This document shows, piece after piece, positions 34,102 through 43,163 of a stretch of DNA of 43,163 nucleotides. The translations under genes and the position numbers were made by a program. This DNA comes from Dipetalonema caudispina. Its lineage: Eukaryota > Nematoda > Chromadorea > Rhabditida > Onchocercidae. The notes under the pieces were generated by a model. The model did not search any database and was not told the origin of the DNA. It saw nothing but the letters and a program-made list of their open reading frames with translations. The stretch is from contig JABVXV010000427.1 of assembly GCA_013365325.1 (NCBI GenBank), positions 1 to 43,163 on the forward strand, given 5' to 3'. Position 1 is the stretch's first letter. The number at the start of each line of letters is the position of its first letter.

Positions 34102-36143
34102 GTAATAATATTAATAATAACAACGATAATAGTAACAATTATCGTAATTAGTAGTAATAGTAATGATAGTATAATTACATAATGAATATCATTTATATAT
34201 GTAAATTTATTAAAAATTTAAATTTTACATCAAAAAATTGAAAAATTCATAAATGATACATGATGAATGTAATAACAATAATATCTTGTAATTTCATAAA
34301 AATGACAAAAATTAGTATAAAAATAAAATGCAGATAGCGCATGCATTGCAATATTTGCATGAAGCAGGTTATATACATCGTGATGTTAAACCATCAAATT
34401 GTTGTATTGGTGTACCACCCGAAACATCAATTATTTATCTTGTCGATTTTGGTACCAATAATTATTTTTTTTTTTTTTTTTCACCTATCTCTTTCTCATT
34501 TTATCTTAATTCATAAATTTAATCAAAAAATAAATAAATAAATAAAAATTTTTTTTTTTTTGGTAGAGAAGAAGGAAAAGAAAGGAAAAAAAAAATCTTT
34601 TATCAAAATTTCATTTTTATTTTTTAAAATTATTCCTTATTTTTATCATATAATATCATCATTTGTTATTGTTATCCATGAAGGAAATTGTAGAATAAAT
34701 ATTTACTAAATCTTATTGAATAACGAAATTAAATTTTTTTTCTCGTTGTTTTCTCTCAATTTAATCATTCGTAAAAAAATAAAAAAAAAAAAAAAAAGCA
34801 AATATTTATCCGTTATAAATTAAAAAGGAAAAGAAAGGATGGAAGAATTTTCAATTTACTTACATTTTTTTTTTCCTCTTAATTAAACTTTTTTTTTTTT
34901 TTTTTTTCATCAAAAGAGAGAGAAAGAAAGGGGAAAAAAAAAATATTAAAAATGCAATATTTTTTTTTTTTTTTCGTTAAAGGAATGTGTCGAAAAGTGA
35001 TAGATTCAACAGGAAAATGGCATATGCCACAATTAAAATCAATATTTAAAGGAACTTTACGATATGCTTCATTAAATGCAATTATTACACATCAATGTGG
35101 ACCATGTGATGATATGATTGGATGGATTTACTCAATTGTAAGATTTAATTTGCATAAATTTTATGGGTTTCCAATAAATTAATTGAAATTCTCCTCCTTC
35201 TTTTCGTCATCATTAACATTATCTTCTTTTTTTTTTTTATTGCTAAATTTCAAATTCTATGCGATAAAAGAAAGCTATCATATTTTTAAATTGTAAACAA
35301 AAAGAAAATTATTACATTTTCAAGTTCTATCAAAACAAAACAAAAAAAAAAAATTGTTGAATTTTAAAGTTGTATAGAAATGAAAGTTTTATTTTTTAAC
35401 TGTACACAAAAAAATTATTATATTATCTATGAGTTATAATGTTAGTATTGTTAAATTAAACCTATTCACTAATTAAATTTTTCTCCTTTTTTTTTTTTTT
35501 CACTTCACGAAAATGATTGATAGTTTAGTGAAGTGTTACAAAAGAATTCACTCAAATGTTTTATTGTCTCTTAATTACAGTTGATTTTTTTTGAAAAAAA
35601 AAAAAAAAAAAAAAAAATATAGGAAACTTACAAAAGCTATATTCAACGTAATATATTATGGTAGTATTTTACGTTTTACATTCGTATATCGTAGTAAAAT
35701 ATTTTAAATAATACATTTTAATAGTATATAAATTGATAGAGAAATATTAAAATGAAATGATTAATATTTGATTAATTTCTTTTTTTCTAATATTTTTAAT
35801 AAAAATTTATAAAAAGAATTTAATAATAAAATAAAATAAATAATAATAAATTAATAATACTAGTAAAATGGGAGAAATTATTCAGATCGAATTAACATTA
35901 TCAAAATTGCCATGGGCAAAAAGTTCACCCCGTGATATGATACAACAAAAGGCAACAATTACTGGTGAAGAATTATGCGCTCAAATGCCATCACCATTTT
36001 TGCAATGTTATAATTATATTCAAAGTTTAAAACCAATCGAAATGCCACGGCATAGTTTTATAAATGAATGCCTTAAACGATGTATACCATTGAATGTTAA
36101 ACCAAATGATCCATATGATTGGGAAATTATTGATGGTATATAA
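31632..36143 (+). CDS. CK1-group protein kinase, nematode TTBK-like
   Basis: Ser/Thr kinase of the CK1 superfamily, closest in style to the tau-tubulin-kinase-like set that is greatly expanded in nematodes and often germline- or sperm-expressed. Exons: 31632-31665, 31990-32095, 32818-32945, 33525-33685, 34334-34451, 34983-35137, 35886-36143; they join in phase to 319 residues. Visible motifs: glycine loop IGQGSFGQIYR (37-47), VAIK with Lys60, catalytic loop HRDVKPSN with Asp160, DFG at 181-183, CK1-type GTLRYASLNA, and DDMIGWIYSIIELTLSKLPW. All key catalytic residues are present, so it is probably active. It is little more than a bare kinase domain with short tails. Intron 2 appears to start with GC instead of GT. 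AATAAA at 36284-36289 is a plausible polyadenylation signal. The gene converges on the NADAR gene. The exact C. elegans counterpart cannot be named. Confidence 0.92.
34029..34170. repeat. AAT-type microsatellite in kinase intron 4
   Basis: Imperfect AAT/AAC/GAT repeat with a clean (AAT)n core at about 34066-34100. Confidence 0.85.
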
Positions 36144-37570
36144 ATTTCCATTCCTTTTTTTTTTTTTTTCATTTAACTTTCATTTTCAACTTTATCTTCA
36201 CTTCTGCTGATGATAAATGTTGGTATATTTATCATATATGTTTTATATTATAATGATATTATTTGTATGAAGAAATGATAAATAATAAATTTAAAAATTT
36301 AATCCAAAAATTTAATGAAATAAAAAAGATCGAGGTTTATGGGCAGATTGCTTTAATTAAATCTGAATAGGAACAAATTTGTATTAGGTATGCAACATAA
36401 AATAGAAATCTTTCTCTTAATTAATCCAAATGAATGCAAATAAAAATGTACATCTTGCCATTATCTTATGAGATATTCCGTTATATTAATTGTAATTTTA
36501 AACCCAAAAATTGCTAAGAGTGAAAACTACTTCAAAAGTGTTCATCTAATGCTGAAAACCTTCTCGTTTTTAACGCAACATTCAACTACGGAGCGATTCC
36601 ACGATATTTCTATAACTTCAGAAACATTTGATTTTACTAAATGCGTAGTAACCTATCATGTGTAACCACATATATGGAGAAACAATTTATTATTGAGAAA
36701 TCTTTTTAACAAACATAATACGCTGCGGTGTAACTTTTAAAAGAATTCAGCAACACCTCGAATTTTTTTGCCGTAATCCATAATGCTCGCCTAACTTCTG
36801 CACAAACTGAAGATAACACACGTCGACATGAAAATTATCATGTTTTGTTTTTGTTTTTTTTTTTTTTTCAATTCCGTAGAAAAACAACGATAGACAGTAC
36901 ACAAAACGGTAAAAATTCATCTCGCATAAAAACTCATCTCATAAAAACCGCAAACATAAATTATTGAAAGAAGGTTAATTACAAAACTGTAACAGGAAAA
37001 AAGTGTCATGTTATCGAAAATCGAAAAAAGAAACGACTGCTACGTCGGAAATGCATGAAAAAAATTTTCGAAAAGGAATTCCAAAAGGAAATAACTTAAA
37101 AGATGAAGTTATATGGTAAAAGAAAGTTTTTTTTTCGCTTAAAATTTCCGCTTTTAAGAAATTTGTGGAAAAGAATTTTGGAAAAAAATTACTGTTGATG
37201 TATCAATGGAGAAAGCCGAAAATCAATCACACAAAATGGAATAATTTAACAGCGGGAAGATCATCAATTCAATATCATCATCAATGCGACGACGACAATA
37301 CATGATGAAAAAGTTGGTGCTTTTGTTCAAAAAAATATGCATTCTGTGGACGAAAGAAGAATAAATCGCCGACAAAGCGGTGCAAAAAACATCAACGGGG
37401 TGGGGAAAGAAAAAAATAAATAAGAAACTGCAAAAAGAAATGCGCCATTGGTAATAATTATCAATTATTATATTGTGCAATAATAATGACGCAGAAAGAA
37501 ATCAGCACTTTTAAAACACCACTTGTTATTCTGATAATCCAAAGCCAAATTTCTTTCCTAAACGGCTGGA
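36144..37570. other. intergenic between convergent kinase and NADAR genes
   Basis: Contains the kinase 3' UTR (AATAAA at 36284-36289) and the 3' UTR of the minus-strand NADAR gene. Possible minus-strand polyadenylation signal at 36686-36691 is far from the stop. The open frames here show no family resemblance. Composition becomes less AT-rich from about 36720 onward. Confidence 0.5.
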
Positions 37571-40061
37571 TTAATGACGAACTGGCTGCGGAAAACCAGC
37601 GCTTGGTGCACCGTAACCACGGCCACCATAAACACCACGACGTCCAAAGCCACGTGCACGCCCACGCAGAATCCCGAGGCGACGAGCAGGGTCAATACGA
37701 CGCCAGACGTACTTCTTCAACTCATTGAAACGCTTTTCGATTTCCTGAAGATGCAAAACGATTCCTCCAAAATGTGAAATTGAACACTTTTTCTGTCATC
37801 CCGTAGTTGGACAGAAATTACGTTTACTTATGATATGCAATGTAATTTCTCAGTAGTATCATAAGATTTGCATTGAACTTTCACAGATCTATACAAATAC
37901 GAACAAAAAACAACCTGCTCTTCGTATGGACCCGACCAAGTATGCGTCTCTTTGATCTGTTGGCGAAGTCGCATCAGCGCCTTACCACCCTGATTTTCAC
38001 CATCCCAGAAAATCGGCTTGTTTGCTTCATCACGGTTTTTACGCCAGCCTGTACCAAAAACCTGCAAAGTAGTGTATTCTAAATTACTTAAGGACTTTAA
38101 TGCAACAATATCCTGAAACTCGAACGCTTCATTACATATTTCCTAAAAAATGCGTACTTTGTCTTGCGAAGCAACGGCAATGTATGTCTTTCCAGTATAA
38201 ACTAGAAGATTCGCAATCCAACGTGTTTGTTCGAGCTTCAGACGTTGGCCAGTTTCCCATACATTCATTTTCACCTGGAAAATCAATTTATTAACAAAAA
38301 ACAATACTGAACTGCCTTCCACACAAACTGATGTACAATCACAACACGTATCCCACTGAGAGATAAAAAATGATGACAGATTCCAACTTACTTCATTCCA
38401 CTTAGCTTCATCAAAATCCTTAATGTCTTTCATCGCTTCTTCTGCCTTGATTGTCGAAGGAGCATCGAGGATTTTTGACATCGTTTCCGTGTCTCCGAAA
38501 TGTTCGGCCATTTTGTACCTAAAAGTCATCAACACTGTAAAAATAACCTCATAACGCCTCGTATCATCGACAATTTACAATGTAAAGTGAAAAACTAAGG
38601 AACTCCAGCATAAAACCAATAAATCTTACCAGTAATAGCGTTCAGCTGATTTATGCTCGATGCCTCTTTCATCTCGGATGGAAACTTCGAATCTCAAACT
38701 AAGAGGATCCTGAGCACCTGCAAATAAGTCCTTATACAGGAATTGTAAACTTGAAAAAAACTTTTAAAATGCCCCTCAAATTTATATGGTATAATGATAT
38801 TTGACACAAATTTTGAAGAAAAACACAAACCTCCCACAAGGATGAAGTCACGTCCAATATCGTCATAATCCAAATCCGCCTCAGTTGCCCCAACTTTGAG
38901 ATTATCCGTTTCAGCTGACACTCCACTTAACCTATTGATGGTCTCTTGCATGCGCTTCATCTTCTGCTTCACTCGTGCGTTTTCCAACTGAAGCAGACAT
39001 CTAACAATACTCCAAAACATTTTATCACCATATTAAAGTGTGTATATCAGAAGTTGGAATGTGACAAATGTTGCGAATTAGGTAATGCTCCTCACGATAC
39101 CAGAAGGACAGAGCGACAAATACTGAGTCATAAAATAATAATGAAAGTGATGAGCATTTCTCACTAGAAACGAAAATCTTCTATTTCCGCTCACTCATAG
39201 AGAACCGTAAACTGTGTCTGAGATGAAATGAAGAGCAGATTCACTTTGCTTCAAAAAAGAAACTAACAAAACTTGAAAAAATATTAAATCAGACTTTGAG
39301 TTTTCGAACTGCTTGTCGTAAGTTATCCTTTTCCTTCTCCAGCAGAACAACAGCATTGCGAATCTGCGCCGAATCTTGCTTAATCCAAATAATTTCCTGC
39401 AATTGTGAAGCCTTCATGTAGCACATCTGACCGCATGCCATAATCAATCCCCGCAGTAAGCATCAATGAGTCACCGGAGAATTCTTTGAATTTATGGGAG
39501 AAAACCGATATGCAAATTTCATTCCAATTACCTGCTGCAAGCTGTAAGCGCTGTTGCCCGAGCGACGACCGTTGCTCGAAAGCGGTTGCGGGGTAGCTCC
39601 TTCATCCATTGTAATGTGTGGTGGTTGCTGATGATCAACACTGCTTTCAAAGTTGTTGAAATTTCCCAAACCGGCAAAATCTCCGTACCCTAAATGAGGT
39701 AACAATAACAAGTCTTTTGAAACCTTCCCAGAGAAGCAGAGCTCTCCACAGTAACTGTCCGATCTGACCCATTCAGTTGCATGGGGCAAACACTCACTTT
39801 TTCGCTGAATATGATCGACTACTCATACCACACATTTTTTTCTGCTTTTATTCAAAGAACTCCAACTCCATACCCATTAAAAAAAAATCGGAATCTGCCA
39901 CTAGATAACTCATTATAAAAAATAATTCCTGACTAGATGTCGAAAAACTTTAAAACAGACAACACGACCATCAGGGAAAAAAACCTTAATTTTTTAAAAT
40001 GAAAAAGTTGCCAAAATAAAAACGGATTATTACCTCGCGTTCCGGCTCCGGCGAAGCTCAT
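37571..40061 (-). CDS. NADAR-domain protein with coiled coil and Arg/Gly-rich tail
   Basis: Minus-strand exons: 40034-40061, 39532-39689, 39295-39396, 38831-38987, 38630-38717, 38392-38518, 38158-38274, 37915-38061, 37571-37744; they join in phase to 365 residues. Residues 1-62 are Gly/Ser/Gln-rich and likely disordered. Residues about 63-125 are a charged heptad-like coiled coil (LLEKEKDNLRQAVRKLKLEN). About 150-300 resemble the NADAR/YbiA domain: SAERYYWYKMAEHFGD (172-187, with Glu174 and Lys180) and GENQGGKALMRLR near 280-292. The tail from about 320 is Arg/Gly-rich (RGRARGFGRRGVYGGRGYG), typical of RNA-binding or condensate proteins. NADAR proteins are linked to removal of ADP-ribose from guanine in nucleic acids; activity here is inferred. 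The usual FSNF motif before the Glu motif looks degenerate (SLRFEV), so activity could be altered. A probable spliced-leader acceptor lies 38 bases before the ATG. Confidence 0.88.
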
Positions 40062-40099
40062 CCCAAACCAAATAGTGTACCGTTCCCCGTTGAGTGACC

Positions 40100-40109
40100 C
40101 TATAAGAAT
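40100..40109 (-). promoter_or_regulatory. probable spliced-leader acceptor of the NADAR gene
   Basis: On the minus strand the sequence GATTCTTATAG ends at 40100, 38 bases before the ATG at 40061. No coding exon is seen upstream, so trans-splicing is likely. Confidence 0.5.
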
Positions 40110-43015
40110 CAAACGAAATTAGGCAAAAATTACATTCGAAAAGAGCTCGAAACTTTCCCTTCACAAAAGCAAAGAAAAGCATTGGAATATATCAACTTTG
40201 AAATATAAAAACATACATCAAATATTGGAAAAAGTCATTCAGGAAACAAAGAACATACTGAGATGAAAAAAATTCGATTTACTTTGAAATGAAAAGATTT
40301 ATGAGAAACATCAAGAAATTTCATGTACATCAAATATATGAGAAGAAAAAAAACCATACTGACTCATACCACTATCATTAACTAAAGAAGCTGATGATTT
40401 AAAAAAATAGAAATATTGCTTTTTTAAGATGAATACAATCAAATATATCCAACATAAAGTGATTAAAGTTATCCCAAAAAGTGACTAACAATGTTAGAAT
40501 CGCACAATGATAATAGTGTTTGGGATAAAAAGAGCAAAATTTCAACCAGTTGAAATTTAACATTACAAAATCATCAATACAATTAATCATCCCGATACCT
40601 CAAATTCTAGGAAATCTCGGGATAAGTAATGGAAAATGTCATCACCAAACATGACAAAAAAGCTCCTTCCAAATCATCCACTCATCAATGATCCCAAAAC
40701 TCATCAAAGAAACGGTAATTGAACAAGCATGGTATGATCATACTCATATTATGCAGCATTATAGCCTTAAAATTAATAGGTTCATTTAATTATACTTTTT
40801 TTTTTTAATTTTTTAAAATAAAAATTTAATCAAAATTTATTATTAAATACTTTTTCACATATGCACGATACACGTACACCTACAATACACGTTTGATACA
40901 CGTTAATAGAAATATAACTTGTAAGATAAGTAATTATGTTATTATCATTTATGTTAGAAATGTAAATGAATATTACATATATATTTACTAATAACTTATT
41001 ATAACAAATATAATTACAACGGATGATATTACTAATATATACGTGATTGAATATATCTCATGTAAATATATACGTGAAATATACGTGAAAAGTAATGATA
41101 AATGTTATCAGTAAAATTATCACTATTCTATTGTTACATACGTATATAAAACGTTAATGTTTCAAATAATATGCCATTTATTTCCATCGTTATCTATATG
41201 AAACAAATATAGGTTTGTGGGATTCTTATCATCATATATCCTTATCATGATATTTATATGAATTATGAAAACTTGTTTTGATGTTATACAACAAGTTTAA
41301 TATAAAATATTCAACTTGAAGTTATTGTCATAAATATCATAACTTAAAAATTTCATTCTCTAAAATTCTTTCATTTTATGGAATTATGAGATAAAATAGA
41401 ATGTTATCTAAAATTTTTGAACCATCAAAATTTCAACCAAAATTGCCAATATCTTATTTCTATCAATTAACTTAATATTCAAATTCAGTTAAATATATTC
41501 TCGAGAGCTTTAAGCATAGTTATTGGAATCGAGGTACAATCATCAACAAGTGTTAAACTATTAGTTAGCTAATGGTTTAGCATATATTTTAGAAAATTTT
41601 GAAAAATTGAATTATGCCTTGTTGCATATTGATAGTTATTCGAGTGCTGATAACCAACTGTAATGATATGCAAATCATCTAGATGACCTTAAATAATATC
41701 TTTTTAGGTCTTCTTGACCTATCAAAATATGCATCATTATAAAACTGATGTGTAAAATGAAATTTCGAAACGGAAATTGGAAGAATAAAATGAAATATAA
41801 AATAATCACAAAATTGAAATTTGACCAATTTATTTTATTATTAAATAGCAATAATTAAAATAAACACTGATTGCTGTTATTTCAAATAATTTTCACTTAT
41901 TATTTGTAGTAAATTAATGACTATCATATCAAATTTTAAAACGAAGGGAGGATAAAATAAATGTTTTTAAAATTATTTGATAAAATATAAAGATTTTTTG
42001 CCTTAGACAAATAAATCATTAACGGAAATTGAAATTTGAAGTGAAAATTTTGATATTTCAAATATTTCAAATATTTCAAGCAAAAAAGAAAAGTAGACGG
42101 GAAAATCTATTTTTCTTTTTTTTTCATCTTAAATATAGCGAATTAGAATGAATTGCCTGTTATTTGATTTTTGAACTGAATTAAATTTTAATATTACTGC
42201 AGCAAATAGCATACATAAATTGTTAATGAAATCAACTCTAACTTTCCTCATTTTTTTTCCCACTTATTAATTTTAGAATTCATTTTTTCATCATTTCAAT
42301 CATTATTTCTGTTATCATGAAATAATTGTCAGATAATATTTACAGTTTTAAACATGAAATATTTAAATTTCATTATTATTATTATTCTTTTTCAAATATA
42401 AAAACATTTCATTGGATTGTTACGTTATAATCATCGTCAAATATTATTTCACAGAGAGCATGTATTAGTTTATTTTTTATTTATTACCATGAAATTTCTT
42501 ACAATCTCACCAAAGATTTTAAATAATTTATTAAGTTGTAACAAAACTTCGACTTTTTCAATTTTCTTCTCATCAATAACAAAAATTTTCATTCGTTTTT
42601 TCTCTTCATGCACTATTTATGCTAAATTAATTCAACTTTTTTCGTCCATATTCCTTTTGTTGATAATTTAATGTTTTAACTTTTATTTTCATTAATAAAT
42701 AAGCATTAAGTAAGTAAATTCTACTGTTACTCATTCATTTACGTAAACATAAAGTTAATTTGCCTTAGGCATATTTTATATCAAGCCTTAGACATGCATT
42801 ATTTCTTGGCTACATACATATTATCTCATTCAACATTTTCTTTCTTTCTATTCGTTCTTTTTTTTTTTTTTTCGCTCTTTTTTTCACATTTTCTTTCTCT
42901 TTTCCTTCCTCTTTCTTTTATTATTTTTATGAATAAAAAAAAATATCAAATTCATTTTCATAAATCAATTCAATTTATTAATATGCTTTTCGATAAGAAA
43001 GAAATACTTTGCGTG
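40110..43015. other. intergenic region upstream of the NADAR gene
   Basis: AT-rich, no gene supported. It contains an ACGTG/CACGT cluster (40871-41087). An 84-codon plus-strand frame at 42417-42671 is low-complexity Phe/Ile/Ser-rich and not convincing. Confidence 0.45.
40871..41087. promoter_or_regulatory. cluster of ACGTG motifs
   Basis: CACGT at 40871-40875, 40888-40892 and 40899-40903 (each within ATACACGT or GATACACGT) and ACGTG at 41041-41045, 41072-41076 and 41083-41087 (each within TACGTGA). The first three are oriented opposite to the last three. They lie about 0.8-1.0 kb upstream of the NADAR start. ACGTG is the core of HIF-type and some bHLH/bZIP sites; binding is not shown. Confidence 0.35.
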
Positions 43016-43163
43016 AAAAGTATATCAGAAATATTTCACTTAAAAAGTATATCAGAAATATTTCACTTAAAAAGTATATCAGAAATATTTCACTTAAAAA
43101 GTATATCAGAAATATTTCACTTAAAAAGTATATCAGAAATATTTCACTTAAAAAGTATATCAG
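43016..43163. repeat. 27-bp tandem repeat array (runs off the window)
   Basis: About 5.5 head-to-tail copies of a 27-bp unit beginning AAAAGTATATCAG. Copies are virtually identical and the array is cut by the window end. Each unit contains the perfect palindrome GAAATATTTC. It may be the edge of a satellite or minisatellite. Confidence 0.95.

Noticed and set aside
36468..36665. 65-residue plus-strand frame after the kinase gene
   Set aside because: No family resemblance or splice structure; lies in the probable convergent 3' UTR region.
38100..38294. Plus-strand frames across the NADAR gene
   Set aside because: Shadows of minus-strand exons.
43016..43163. CRISPR-like array at the window end
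   Set aside because: Pure 27-bp tandem repeat without spacers.

Overview
The window is strongly AT-rich nuclear DNA from a nematode. The evidence is: small exons separated by introns with the worm-type 3' splice site (TTTCAG or close variants); probable spliced-leader acceptors a few tens of bases before start codons; and worm-typical families (NAS-type astacin, patronin/PTRN-1, a nematode-expanded CK1/TTBK-like kinase). The very high AT content, long poly-A/T runs and AAT/ATT microsatellites suggest a filarial or other spirurid worm. That is inference, and the species cannot be told from sequence alone.

Layout. 1-3776 (+): 3' part of a secreted astacin metalloprotease (catalytic domain, EGF, CUB), with its 5' end outside the window. 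3777-7877: intergenic, with one odd GC-richer patch at 5645-5925. 7953-18438 (+): a complete 27-exon patronin/CAMSAP gene (ptrn-1), 1109 codons, every exon joined in phase. 18439-20992: intergenic, low complexity. 20993-24031 (-): a small three-exon gene for a protein of about 95 residues carrying the same short motif once per exon; its introns hold several strong hairpins. 24032-31631: 7.6 kb with no gene I can support. 31632-36143 (+): a complete 7-exon CK1/TTBK-like kinase of 319 residues, with one GC-AG intron. 36144-37570: intergenic between convergent genes. 37571-40061 (-): a complete 9-exon gene for a 365-residue protein with a coiled coil, a NADAR (YbiA-like) domain and an Arg/Gly-rich tail. 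40062-43163: intergenic, with an ACGTG cluster and a 27-bp tandem array running off the window end.

The genes do not form an operon or an obvious pathway: neighbours are unrelated, distances are kilobases, and two pairs are convergent. The points most worth following up are: the NADAR/coiled-coil/RG-rich protein, because NADAR domains are linked to removal of ADP-ribose from guanine in nucleic acids; the unrecognised repeat-motif small protein with hairpin-rich introns; a perfect 11-bp GC-rich stem that loops out the ptrn-1 start codon; and a candidate 32-nt poison exon in ptrn-1. All exon structures were derived by eye from splice sites, reading phase and family resemblance.
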